DNA of 64,000 nucleotides from Epiperipatus broadwayi (GCA_028023455.1 JAQFVV010000514.1:1-64000); one strand, 5' to 3'. Positions 11,013 through 22,176 are shown, counted from the stretch's first letter. Notes: generated by a model not told the origin, from the sequence alone. A program made the numbers and translations.

Positions 11013-11190
11013 CATCATTATCATTTTCAACTATTTTCTATCTTTTTGCTAACATCAATTCATTTTTTTTAATACATCTTGTTTTCCATCTCTTCTCTAC
11101 ACTAATCCAGCAAACTTATTCATCCATCTCACATATGGTTTTTTTCTAGATCACGGAGAATATATTGGAATCCAATTACTCATAAATAAT
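11013..11190 (-). pseudogene. RTE-type LINE, 3' fragment
   Basis: The plus strand shows TCATCATTATCATTTTCAAC, then TTCATCCATCTCACATATGG and TTGGAATCC, in the same order as in the better-preserved RTE C-terminus at 30.2 kb. It is short, frameshifted and highly diverged. Confidence 0.5.
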
Positions 11191-11680
11191 CAGAAATGAA
11201 AGCATCAATAGCCTCATATAGTTCACTAACAGTATACACTATTGATATAGTTCACTAACAGTATACACTATTGGGGGGGGGGGCAATTGATAGTTAGTAT
11301 GATTAATGTTTGTATATTTGGAATCCTACTTTAATTCAAAATTATGACACTCAATAAAAGATAATGGATGTAATTTTGTTAAATATAAGTACAAAATATG
11401 ACATCTTGTTATGTTAAATTTGGGCTTACATGGTTTGATATATAATTTTGAAGTTTCATTATTAATATTCTCTTCAGCTGTCACTTCTATTTTATTTATT
11501 ATTTTTATTTTTAACTAAATATTAACATTTTTATTTCTTCTCCGTATGTAGTTTATTAACTTTATTCTCTATTGTGAAGGTATTTTAATTTAAAATAAAT
11601 GCTTAAAACAGTAATATAAGATATGTTCTTTAAAATTAATAACTACTCTTTCCTATTGCATTGCCAAATGTATACTATAT
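11191..11680. other. Intronic spacer
   Basis: Contains a 24-base direct duplication around 11218-11271 (ATAGTTCACTAACAGTATAC occurs twice in succession) followed by a G10 run, then AT-rich sequence. No gene. Confidence 0.5.
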
Positions 11681-11681
11681 A

Positions 11682-12055
11682 ATACTCAATTGTCCAAGCA
11701 TTTTACTACTTTTACAATACTTTATTTTTCACCCTTTATCTACAGTTTACAGTTTTGATTGTCAATTTGATTGTAACAGTCTGAGATTAGGTGATATAAT
11801 GTTCTGAAGAAGATTGCTGGGGCAATCGAAACTGCAAACTGTTGATTGTAACAGTTGAGATTAGGAGATATAATGTTTTGAATAAGATTTCTGGGGCAAT
11901 CAAAACTGTAAACTGTTGATTGTAACAGTTGAGATTAGGAGATATAATGTTCTGAAGAAGATTGATTGCTGGGGCGATCAAACCTGTAAACTGTAGAAAA
12001 AGGGTGGAAAATAAAGCATTGTAAAAGTAGTAAAGTGCTTGGACAATTGAGTATT
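11682..12055. mobile_element. Family H element: long inverted ends enclosing three 75-base repeats
   Basis: The ends ATACTCAATTGTCCAAGCA and its reverse complement near 12033-12055 are part of an inverted repeat of about 75 bases. Between them are three direct repeats starting at 11769, 11844 and 11918. Each holds CTGAAGAAG, stem GATTGC/GCAATC with a TGGG loop, then GAAAC: a hammerhead-like hairpin with one extra A after the box. No transposase. The motif 5' of the left end, TTCTTTAAAATTA, recurs after the right end. Confidence 0.7.
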
Positions 12056-12056
12056 T

Positions 12057-13800
12057 TATGGTTCTTTAAAATTATTTAGAAAATTTTATCATGTAGATAG
12101 AATAAACAATTATTTTGGCAGTACGCTTTATAGGTTTATCATTATAAAATATCTCTTTTAAACAGTCATTGTATACAAGCTATACCATAATCAGGGGTGG
12201 CTCTAATTTTAGTCAGAATGGGTAATAGCTCAGAGTACCAGAGTTCAAAGGGTGCTAAGCCAATGAGGTATAGAGAATGCAAATAAAATTTAAAAAAAAA
12301 ATTAACTCTGTAAAAAATCTTACATTTTATAATGCTGTACAGCAATTTATCATTCTTTTATTTCTATAGTGTAACATTTATTTATTCAATACCAATCTCA
12401 TAACGCTTTATAAGATTTTAAATTTATAATCTGCCGCATATGAACTGAATAAATTTTTAAACCTGACCAATTGCTTTAAGACATGGTTTCATTCTTGTTT
12501 GGGAATATTAACAATGTTTCCATTAAAAGAAATGCTTTTGTTTAAAAGTTCAGGGTAAGGAATACTTCCTTTCAGCTTTATTGAGGGAATATACAATGAT
12601 TACATTGGTTTTATAGGTTATTACTTTGGTTTATACACGTGTCATAAATTTCTGTGGTGTTGTATTCAGAAGTATTGTGTGAGGGTTTCATGATTGGGTA
12701 TATTAACTGGGGCCCATGTCTGTTCTACTATGCTGGGATAGGATGTGGAAAAGTTTGTTTTGCGGATTTTGTTCAGCTTTCAAAATAAGGCCGTCTCTAT
12801 GTTGGAGTCCTCTGACTTGCTTATGAAGCTTACGTCAAAGAATACTTCTATGTACTGAATGCCAATTTGTAAAATCACATGTTAGTAATTTATTAGAAAT
12901 TTGTTGCACTTAATATTATAATATTAATATTAATGAATAAATGGAGGTTATGTAAAAAGAAATCAATCTACAAAAAATTAATCTTTGACTTTTTTAAAAA
13001 ATAATCAATAAAAATTTGCTGATCTTTATTAATAATTGGTCTCCAAGTGAGATTTCAGGATAAAAAGACCCTTTAGATAAAAATGCTCATGATATTGATT
13101 AATTTCAATCAAGCCCTGATAATAATGATGTATGCAGGTTATTATTGTCTTAAGTAAATATAAACAAACTTCTTAGCACATGTAAATCTATAAATAAGCT
13201 CTGAATGTATATGTAATGATACAAAAGGAAATTAACCTTTCCGATATGCACTGTTCGTTAATATATAAATCTCCATGCACTTAACAGTCAGCAAGAGTAA
13301 AAATATAAGTTAGTCATTTGTGTTCAGAGCATATTCATAAATAAGTCAATTCTTGCTGACCCTGCTTATCTCAGTGCTTAAATCTGTTGTGTGCCTGATA
13401 TCATAATTGACAATTGAATTGTACAGATTTTAGTTCCTTTATCACAGAGAAGAGATGGTAATTCTGTTGCAAAAAATCAGCATTAATAATTAAGTGAAAC
13501 TGCTTAGCTATAGTATTCTACTATGTACACTCTGGAACCTTTTCTCAGGGAGACAATTTAATCATGTCTTAAATAGTTTGAGTCTGCTTATTTAGTTTTT
13601 ATTTTTGTGATTTTTCCTCTTTGGATGCGTGCAATTAACAATTATGAAGATATTGCATTTACTATCATTAATAACATTGTTGATTTTTCTCTTTGTATTT
13701 GCAACTTAAATTTGCCTAAGTTTGTTTGTTTACCTAATGAAGTGGTTTCTTTCTATATTATAACCTAAGGCTATGATTATAGTGGGTTTCACTGGAAGTG
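12057..13800. other. Intronic spacer
   Basis: No repeat family or exon could be supported. A short segment near 12193-12285 starting CAGGGGTGGCTCTAATTTTA could be one end of a hAT-like element, but no matching end was found. The remainder is AT-rich. Confidence 0.45.
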
Positions 13801-13806
13801 CATTCC

Positions 13807-13925
13807 ACTTTTTTTAAGTGTCATAGCATCAGCCGGGATGCGAACCCGCAACCCAGGCAACTGCCTGCAAGTGCAAGGCAGTCGCGAGTGCAAGGCAGTC
13901 GCGCTGACCTCTCGACCACCAATGT
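13807..13925 (-). mobile_element. tRNA-derived SINE, class II-like, with internal duplication
   Basis: Minus-strand copy: T-run, then GTGTCATAGCATCAGCCGGG, a B box complement CGAACCCGC, and an A box complement in ACCTCTCGACCACCAATG. The segment GTGCAAGGCAGTCGCG is duplicated in tandem around the anticodon arm (about 13869-13905), lengthening the pseudo-tRNA. The copy is a retroposon relic. Confidence 0.75.
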
Positions 13926-14100
13926 AGAAAGAAACCACTTTGTTATGCAGATGAACAAACAACAACATTAGAAGAAACCTTTTGCCACTTGTCATTGTTT
14001 ACTCAATGTTTATCTCTCCCCACCACAGAAATTTTTGTTTATATTTTCCCCCCTTCTTTGAAGTCTATGTTGCCTTTTTTATCCTTTTTTTAAATATTTG

Positions 14101-14490
14101 TAATATATAGGGTATATGAGCACAAAGTTTTACACTACCCACTACTCTCCACTCTATCTTATAACACTGATACACTTGAACACATATATGTTGAAAAGAT
14201 AAATAATCACCAATATACGTATTTCATGCTAAACCAGCACTCATCAGTTGGTTCACATTATCATCTCTACACATATATGCAATAAGTGCTCAGATATATA
14301 TTAAGATAGCCAATCTTCATACTTAAATGGACTGGCTTCAATCGACTCCACACTCCAACTCATCAACCACCCATCCAATTGAAAATCTTATGATGGAATA
14401 CTCAAAGGCAGCCCGAGGCTGAGATTCTCATCACACCCATATTGACCTAGTCAATATGACTCCTCATGTACAGGACATAATCCATTTCTA
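14101..14490 (-). mobile_element. Family D hammerhead element, copy 2
   Basis: The left end reads ATATAGGGTATATGAGCAC, as in copy 1. It runs through the hammerhead at 14205-14265 to TGTACAGGACATAATCC near 14465. The right-hand inverted end is missing, so this is a half element. No open frame of note. Confidence 0.65.
14205..14265 (-). ncRNA. Type I hammerhead ribozyme, intact core (family D)
   Basis: Minus strand: stem I strand ending GAACCAA, core CTGATGA, stem II GTGCT/AGCAT with a GGTTT loop, GAAA, stem III palindrome ATACGTAT, cleavage base A (triplet ATA), return strand TTGGTGATT pairing with CCAA and, beyond an internal loop, with GATAAT. The best family D copy in the window. Confidence 0.8.
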
Positions 14491-15423
14491 TAAGATAAAG
14501 TGAAACAGTTTTTAAATAACTTACTGCCGTTGAAGGACTTTACAATAGTTCTGACAAACAGGAAAAAAAGAAAGCAGTAGTCACTAGGTTTGCCAATGGG
14601 CAGATAGTTATATGAATGTGTATTCATGTTTGTTTTAGATCTACTAAAAGTAAGTAAGCTCTCATTGACCAACCAATTTGGGATGGTTTGCTGAATTGGT
14701 TATAGTTCACTATCTGGATTAAAAAAATTTAACTTGATTGATACCTGGAAATTTTTGTTCAAATTTTATTCGATCTAGATTTACATCCTGGCCATAGTCG
14801 TGTCCATATATATTTGCATATATAAATGTTCCAAATAAAAATGATAAATATACATATCATTATAAAATCCTGGGGAAAAAAAAGATCAAACTTTAAATTA
14901 AATTGTTGAATAAAATTTCTTACATCTATTTTTTAATACATGTGCTCTTTTTTTTTTTTGTTCTAAAAAAAAAAAAAATGATTTCAGAGTGTAAATTCTT
15001 TTGCTGAAATGCCAAATAAATTTTTGTTTAATAAATCAAAAGGTAATCTTAAAGTAATGAGAAATTTGACTTTTATATTATTTATAAAAAAAACGTAATT
15101 TTAAAAATGGATTAATTACTTAGCGCAGTATTCTTATGAAAATATGTTTTCATACTTCGAAATTATATTTTATAATGCTTCATTTAAAAAGATTTTACTT
15201 GAAACATAATTTTTTTTTCCTATTGTTTGTTACTTATTTATTTGAATATATGATTATATATAAATATGCTGTTATTTCAATTTACTCTAAAAATACCAAA
15301 CCTACTGTGCTCACAACTATGACACATTCTTTCCAGATAAATAAATATCTTAGAGATAATTTTTAATATTTATTAAAGTTGAAATTATTACATCATTTTA
15401 GCCTAGTTATACATTTCAAATTT
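14491..15423. other. AT-rich intronic spacer
   Basis: Low-complexity A and T tracts, including T and A runs at 14950-14978. Open frames here are F/Y/I/K-rich chance frames. No gene or repeat boundary seen. Confidence 0.5.
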
Positions 15424-15639
15424 TAATTAAAGATTAATATTTACTAAGGCAATAAACCTCGAGAATGTGCGCTTGAAAATGCGACGGTAGGGACCTCTAC
15501 AGGTCTTAACCACAAGCTTACCTGTAGAGGTCCCTACTTTCGCATTTACAAGCGCACATTCTCGGGGGTTTATTGCCTTAGTAAATATTACTTACGTATT
15601 CAATGTGCGTTAAATAAATTTATAATTAAAGATTAATAT
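15424..15639. repeat. Large hairpin (about 70-bp arms) flanked by 17-bp direct repeats
   Basis: Arms 15435-15504 and 15520-15590 are inverted repeats around a 15-base loop; they include GGTAGGGACCTCTACAGGT on the left and its near-complement on the right. The outer direct repeats TAATTAAAGATTAATAT lie at 15424-15440 and 15623-15639. The arms are more GC-rich than the surroundings and nearly identical, so it is recent. It could be a foldback MITE. No other copy was seen in the window. Confidence 0.75.
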
Positions 15640-16018
15640 CTTATTATTAACACTGGTTGAGAATAATTCAACTTCGCCCCTCTTTTTTTATGTAATATCT
15701 TAAACAGACTTTTTAAACTTTCCATTTCATTGCATATACTTCAATCATAGTATAAATTCATCTGAAAAAGGCAAATATCCCCTGTAGATATACATTTTAT
15801 GGCACCAGCATTTTTCAGTTGGCCCACAGCACAACCTCTCATATGCCTTTATTATTTTTGTTCAGTATATATCAATACGATTTGTTTCTATTTAATCTAA
15901 AATTGGAAAACTTCTTGTATTCAAAACTATGACATCATCTTTACCAGACAAATATTTTAATGCTCTCGATATATACTTAAAAATTATATTTTTTCAGCCC
16001 ATATATATTTACTTGAAA

Positions 16019-18331
16019 ATAAACAAGGCAAAACTCTCCATACAGTAGTGCCACTCTGTGCCAACCAGAGTAATCAATTGTAACGATCCGGAGAATAGCA
16101 CTTAATGTGATCTACACTACAGGGCGCCATCTAGGCATTTGAACCTAGAAAAATTTATAAAGTAGGCAGATACGTAAGTCAAAAAAAAAATTTTTTTTTT
16201 TTTTTTAAATTTTGATTCCGGTCGTTAACCCAAGTCACTAACTAGCTCAGGGAGTAGCAGAGATTTAGTAATATAATATCCTATCTAATTATATTTCAAT
16301 ATTAAAAAATAAATAAAATAAACCACTGCCAGTAATTAACTTACAAAAATTTATTCACGCACATATATATATATATAATTTAACATTATTATTTTAGTAT
16401 GTTTATTTTAGATTTTAATTTGATTTTATAATTTAAATTTACATTTTAATTTTTATAACATTATAAGTTTACATTTTAATTAAGTTTGCACAGATGGATT
16501 TATGAAAGTTTGTTTTATAATGTTGAGTATAGATCGGTTACATAGATTACACGGTTAAAAACATTTCAAAGTAAACATAAACGATCAAAATACAAAATCA
16601 TTGATACTGTCAATTGCATAGGGAATACAAGAAACCCAATGGTGTTCATCATAAGACACCACATTAACACCAATAACTTAAAAGACATCCGAATAAATAC
16701 ATCTTGGATACTCACCGTAAGGTATCAGTATTTACCAAATGTCTATATATTTTGATCACCTATGAAAACCCAAAACATAATTAACCGATAACCAATCCAT
16801 GCAAGCGTCTATAAACAACTTAAATTTAATGCATTTTTATTTAGTGTCGAGTATGAATAGACTACATAGATTTGCATTTGAAAGAAAATAATCTATCCTT
16901 ATTTAACCTTAGGCCAAAAGTTCGCAGTCGAACTAATGCCAATTCATCTGATATATCGATGTATTCAATGTAATACGAAATACGGCAGCACAAAAAGTTA
17001 AGAGAAGAAATTGCCTCTCGTCAGATAGGAATACATACATCTATCTGACAAGAAGAGCAATAAAAAAAACTCCATAGAAAGGAACTGCGGTCTACTTATA
17101 ATTCCTTCCATAGGCAAACGGGTGAGTGCAGCGTATACAAATGATTCTGCCCTTAGCGAATCTTGCATTACATCTACTAACTACACGAATATATCCAATC
17201 CATTGACCCAATTTAACTACGAAACAAATAACCTAAGATTATCCTCCCCTAATATAACTTTACAAATCTATATAGCCATTCATGCCCGACTTAAGTTTAA
17301 TATTTATGTAACTAGTTTAATGAAAAACAGAAATCATAATAAAACTTAAAGAACAAATAAATAAATAAATGGAAATGATTTTACAAAAGAAATACATTAA
17401 ATAAAATTATAACTAATTAATAAATAACGTTGGTCAGATAGGATTCTATTTCTTAATAAATTAAAGACTGAGAAAGTTTATATTTTAAAGTTCTTAGTGT
17501 TTCAAAATGTTTTTAAAGTTCTTACGATTTTTTTTTCAACGTTCCTCTTTATTCATTGCATGCCGTTTGGAATCCACATTAAATCCCCTGACGATCCTGT
17601 TGTCCTCAGTATAAGAAAAGCGATGTTTCATTTTTCCATTTTTATAACAACTGAAGGAATTGAAAGTGCGTCTTTCAATCCCTTCACCTCCAATTCTCCG
17701 ACTTAACACATCTCAGTCCTCTCTTAATAATCTTTAATAATTTCCAACTTTTCCTTTTATATTAATCTTAAGGATTGACTCAACATTACGTCATCAATGA
17801 TGGTGGTCTTTTCGCTGAGGTCCGATTCCATAGGGATTTCTTTTTATTTGCTAAAAGTTTCTATTGTTTTCCTATCTGACCGTTGTTTATACATTTAAAT
17901 GCCCAAGGGCTTATTCACTTGGACTAATTAAAATAATCATTTCCATAACATTAATTAACCTGTTTTCCAAATCCAAAGATATATTTAAAGATAAATTTAA
18001 AGATATAATTTTATCTCCAAATCTTTTTAAAATTTAGTTTTAAAATACTTTTTCTTTAATAAAGTTTTATTTTAATAATTTTTCTCCTCGGTGCGATTTA
18101 TATATATACGAGTTTAAGGTAGAATTTATTTTCAATTTTTCTGTCTTAAAAAAAAAATTTTAAATGCGAACTTTTTATTTTAATGTTTAATAATAAAAAA
18201 AATAATGTAACGTTGTCTGTGCTCGTTACACAATGGATGCCAGAAGGCTTGTGCGTAAAATCCCTATCTAATGCCTTGTTTATAAACAATTATGTGCTAG
18301 TATAAGAGATGGTGATCATGTGATGCTTAGT
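16019..18331 (+). mobile_element. Family A element, short form, split by an LTR insertion
   Basis: The left part (16019-16078) holds the family A terminal stem ACAAGGCAAAACTCTCCATA and the right part (18231-18331) the rest, ending GGTGATCATGTGATGCTTAG. The pair is flanked by exact 13-base repeats TATTTACTTGAAA at 16006-16018 and 18332-18344. The hammerhead region is absent. A 2.15-kb element sits inside. Confidence 0.8.
16079..18230. mobile_element. Probable solo LTR of an LTR retrotransposon
   Basis: Begins TGTAACGA and ends TCGTTACA (inverted termini, TG..CA), with the 4-base duplication CAAT at 16075-16078 and 18231-18234. It interrupts a family A copy whose two halves rejoin exactly when it is removed. 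At 2152 bases it is long for a solo LTR, but it has no gag or pol frame, and a 4-base duplication fits a Ty3/gypsy-type integrase. Frames of 75 and 69 residues inside match nothing I know. An imperfect hairpin at 17011-17060 is built on TCAGATAG/CTATCTGA, and the same word recurs at 17435 and 17873. Confidence 0.7.
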
Positions 18332-18599
18332 TATTTACTTGAAACTTTTAAAAAATTAATATATCTATCTTTAAATACAAGTATTTTAAATAATTCTAGT
18401 GCATTTTACTTTTTCAATGTTTAGTGTTATATACTTTGATGATATATTGTAAATAGAATCTTATAAGTATATATTTTTTATTACTGTTATTATTATTATG
18501 ATGATGATGATCAAGAATATAATGAGTCTTCTTATTTTCTCAAAGTCTTTTTATCTTATGGCCAGAACAAGAGTATCCTAGTATTTAACATCGCTGATT

Positions 18600-18830
18600 T
18601 ATATTAAGGGCAGCACAAGTGAGGGTAGGATCATTACGGGGTTTAGATATAAAGACCATAGAGTTGACAAAGATTATGTTGTGGAAATGGGATGGGGCAG
18701 AATATGGGAAGACTTAAGAGTGGGGAATAGGGAATAAAATGGCTAACAGATTTATCTGGGCATAATTGCTGAGATATTCTTGACTTCGTTTAAGGAGAAG
18801 CCAAAATACATCACATCACATCACATCACC
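18600..18830 (+). pseudogene. LINE 3' end fragment, (CACAT)n-tailed family
   Basis: The plus-strand frame is a degraded match to the C-terminal peptide encoded on the minus strand at 31035-31449. Both carry GGGxxW..G patterns before the stop, a segment like IAAEIFLTSFKEK, and a terminal ATCACATCACATCACATCAC tail. Only the last 75 or so codons and the tail are left, with internal stops. Confidence 0.6.
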
Positions 18831-19331
18831 TTATAAATAGAATTACAATCTGACACTTGCACTAGTAAAATTCATTGACTATTACATAATATAACAATTA
18901 CATATATATCAGGGATGAGTATTGGATGAAATGAGTGCTTCCATAGAGGAATTCACTAAAAAGTTCAAAAGCCGTAATTAAAATTCAATTTTAAAAATTC
19001 ATTAAAATATATACATATTCAACCTCACAAAATCGATTCAATAAGTTGCACATACAAACATAAAAAGAAAATTCTCTAAACTATTTTGCTAAACATAAAA
19101 AAAGCAAAATGAACTATTCAGACTCATAATTTTTTGAATGAAATTTCTGTTGACTTTCAGGGTTTTTTTTACCAATAGTTGAATTGTTTTTATATAAGGT
19201 AAATAATGACTTTGACCATCACATTATACATTAATTATAAGAAGCTCAAATAATACTAAAATGTTATTAATAGTTCAAACTTAAAAATATTAAAAGCATT
19301 TAGAAAATAAAAATATCTTGATAATGTATTA
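18831..19331. other. AT-rich intronic spacer
   Basis: No feature beyond short AT runs. It lies between the LINE tail and the hAT element. Confidence 0.5.
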
Positions 19332-20072
19332 CAGGGGTCCCCAACCATTTTACGTGTGCCCACCGCTATCTGAACATGATAAAAAATTATTTATCTAATA
19401 CAAATAAATTTAATTTTTAAAATTTCTTATAAATTATTAACTGAAACACAGGCTTATTCTATACCTGTGTCTATATATGTAATATATAGGGTATATGAGC
19501 ACAGACTTTCAGATGACCCATCACTCTCCACTCTATCTAATAACACTGATACCCTCAAGCACATATATGCTGAAAAGATAAATAATCATCAATATACATA
19601 TTTCATATAGCTAAGCCAGCAATCATCAATTGGTCCAGATTATCATCTCCCACACATATATACTATAAGTGCTCAGATATGAAATACGTATATTGGTGAT
19701 TCTTTATCTTTTCAGCATATATGTGCTTGAGTGTATCGGTGTTATTAGATAGAGTGGAGAGTGATGGGTCATCTGAAAGTCTCTGCTCATATACCCTATA
19801 TATTATAAATTATTGTATTATATTGTAATCAAATTGTAGGGCATACTATACTTTTACAGTGTAAAAATATAAACGTTAATTATATGTTAAAATTTTATTT
19901 TTGAAATAAATATTTTTTTGTACATTATGTGTATTATTAACAATATCCAACTATAAATTTACATTGAAAAAATAAATGGTGCCCGCCACCTAGTGGAAAA
20001 AATAAATGGTGCCCGCCTCCTGGCCGGTATTATAGAATGTGCTCTTAAGTGCAAAAAGGTCGGGGACCCCTG
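19332..20072. mobile_element. Non-autonomous hAT transposon
   Basis: Ends CAGGGGTCCCCAACC and GGTCGGGGACCCCTG are typical hAT inverted termini, and the flanks carry an exact 8-base duplication ATGTATTA (19324-19331 and 20073-20080), the hAT hallmark. The 741-base copy has no transposase. Its interior was itself invaded by a family D palindrome (19480-19805). The segment AAAATAAATGGTGCCCGCC is duplicated near 19968-20010. Confidence 0.88.
19480..19805. mobile_element. Family D palindrome inside the hAT element
   Basis: Two family D arms face each other: ATATAGGGTATATGAGCACA on the left and its complement at the right end. The left arm holds a degraded minus-strand hammerhead (19583-19652, core TTGATGA). 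The right arm keeps only the 3' half of a plus-strand hammerhead, from GAAATACGTATATTGGTGAT (about 19681). Confidence 0.7.
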
Positions 20073-20315
20073 ATGTATTATCTATACTTAAACTATTTAC
20101 AGTCTTATTTACAGACAATGAGAGTTCCAGATTTTTCTAAATGTATGTAATTCTTATATATTAGCTATTATGTATTATTTTGTTTATTATATTTCTGATG
20201 TTTTGATGAAATATTCATCGTCAAGTTCAAGGTCTTAATAAAGAACTGTTAGATCTGAAGTAATAAGGAGATTGAATGTGAAATAAAAAATAATCATTCC
20301 TATATATATATATAT
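20073..20315. other. Short AT-rich spacer
   Basis: Nothing supported beyond the TATATA run that borders the family G element. Confidence 0.5.
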
Positions 20316-20809
20316 GTAAAGACGCCATCTATTGATCATAAATAACAAGTGATAGCAGGTCACGTGACTAACTTGTTTTTATTTTTCATAAATGTACCTT
20401 TAAAGTTTTCTTGCAATGATATATATTGCAGAGACTTTGACTATGTGGTGAAACTGAACTGAGATGAGACCCATATAGATATCTAGCTTGCTAGGCTGAG
20501 TTTGAAGACTTTACCGGTCTGAAAAATTCACGCTTGCAAACTGATATAAACGTTTTGCATAAACGCTTGAGAGTCAGTCTTTAGACCTAGTTTCTATAGC
20601 TCTATCCTTCCACTGACGAAAGCAAACCAGCTTGAAATCAGCTGATCTGGAGGTGAGCAAAATGAAAGAGGTAGTTAATTCTGACTCCTTTTGCGTTTAT
20701 GTAAAAATATTTTACACTTGTTTCGGCGGTTTTGGTAAAGACGCCATCTATTGATCATAAATAACAAGTGATAGCAGGTTACGTGACTAACTTGTTTTTA
20801 TTTTTCATA
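20316..20809 (+). mobile_element. Family G retrozyme, 1.18 units with 75-bp terminal direct repeats
   Basis: Direct repeats of 75 bases (20316-20390 and 20735-20809, one mismatch, starting GTAAAGACGCCATCTATTGA) enclose about 344 bases with one complete hammerhead. The unit is 419 bases. A circular RNA reverse-transcribed for slightly more than one turn would give exactly this form. TATATATATG on both sides could be a duplication, but it is microsatellite sequence and weak evidence. The near-identity of the repeats implies recent insertion. Confidence 0.8.
20599..20658 (+). ncRNA. Type I hammerhead ribozyme, fully consensus (family G)
   Basis: The cleanest ribozyme in the window. Stem I strand GCTCTATCCTTCCA, core CTGACGA, stem II AAGC/GCTT around AAACCA, GAAA, stem III palindrome ATCAGCTGAT (shared A15.1 and T16.1), cleavage base C (ATC), return strand TGGAGGTGAGC. 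Stem I pairs in two blocks: TGGAGG with CTTCCA/CCTTCCA, and GAGC with GCTC, across an internal loop of the kind that docks with loop II. Confidence 0.9.
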
Positions 20810-20984
20810 TATATATATGGTGATTGATTATTCATACTAGGTGGATTAACAAAATTTTTATTTTCTTTATTTCTACAATTAATTGATTTCAGATTGATTT
20901 TAGAAGGAGTTAAAATAAGTGGTCTCCACAAGTCTAGAATACAGTTGTGTCTTATCAGATTTATTTAAACCACTTGCTCTTTTT

Positions 20985-21300
20985 AATATTTCGATAGACT
21001 CCCATGGTTTTCAAATCCACTTTTCCAAAATTAGCAAATATTTTATCATCATCAAAATTAGCTGTGTCACCAATTTCTAAAAAAATGCAAATTAAAAGCT
21101 GATGTATTTAACAGTCAATGGAAGGCATTTTTATGTTCTCTAATCATGACATTAATTCATCCATTGAATTGATCTACATAGCATCTTGAGCACTGGGAAC
21201 TTGGAATTTTATTGATACCTTGGTATTCCAAAAATACTCGCTCTTTACGTTTACAGAAAAAAGTCACCAATTTTTTAACTCAAAAAAAGATTTCATATAT
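20985..21300 (-). pseudogene. Penelope-like element relic, GIY-YIG endonuclease region
   Basis: The minus-strand frame gives peptide blocks IPSSQCSRCYVDQ and REHKNAFH, in the order of the Penelope GIY-YIG endonuclease (a cysteine motif, then the Y-x-GQT-like strand, then REHK). The same blocks appear near 58.9 and 59.9 kb. Stops and frameshifts interrupt it; no reverse transcriptase part is recognisable here. Confidence 0.6.
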
Positions 21301-22163
21301 ATCTTTTAGCAAATTTTGAAATTAGGCTTAATAAATTTAAGGAGCTAATTCAAAGTAGCTTGGTAGGGCAGTAGTATGTGGGTGGTCCATATTTATTTTA
21401 TTGTATATAGATCAAGGATAATCATAATTAATATGATTTGTAATCATAATAAAAGAAGTATAAGCAAATATTTAAAAAAACTTTTATAAATAATGAAATC
21501 TTTTACCCCTTACTTTGTCCAAGGTATTTTCATCATCAATCAAGTACATTTTTCTCTGCTTAATATTTCTCTGAAATCAATGATTTTTATGATTTTTCTC
21601 TCTCTTTTTTTAAAAAATTTGATCATAAAATCAAGTATAGCTATTAAAAGGTGTATTATTATTTTTAATTCTAACAGAAGGGACTGAAAATACAATATCA
21701 TGACAACTAATTTAAATTTTAATATCAGGAGTGAGAGCATTAGGTTCTGTCTATTAGCTTATTGTAAAGGTAAAATATTAAATATAATAACTAATTTCTG
21801 ACTTGGAACCTATATCAATATAAGATGCACATAATCTATTTGAAAAGAACTCCCTTCATTAGCTGTGTCAAACTTTTAAATAGCAGTAAAAACAGATCAG
21901 AATAGACTTGAAATTTAATATTATATTAATTACATAATTGGTCTAATTTTAATATTTTCTGATTTTAAAAGATTGCTAGAACTACAATAAAACTACTAGC
22001 TAGTGTGATTTACTTATTGGTAGAATAAAAACCAGAAAAGCTGTTGTGGGAATGTTATAAAGGTCTGAACTGTAAATCATTATCTTAAGAAACTATTTTC
22101 TGATTTACAAAACTCCTCTTAGGTTTTGTTCAGTAGATTCAAAATCTGTTCTGCAGAAGCACA
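21301..22163. other. AT-rich intronic spacer
   Basis: No supported feature. The two overlapping frames at about 21500-21740 on opposite strands are I/L/F/K-rich chance frames. Confidence 0.5.
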
Positions 22164-22176
22164 CTTAAAAGTTATA

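Noticed and set aside
12193-12285. A third hAT element starting CAGGGGTGGC
   Set aside because: Only one end is visible; no matching inverted end or 8-bp duplication was found.
17122-17706. Two open frames of 75 and 69 residues inside the TG..CA element
   Set aside because: No gag, protease, reverse transcriptase or envelope motif is visible, and the spacing and composition fit chance frames in an LTR.
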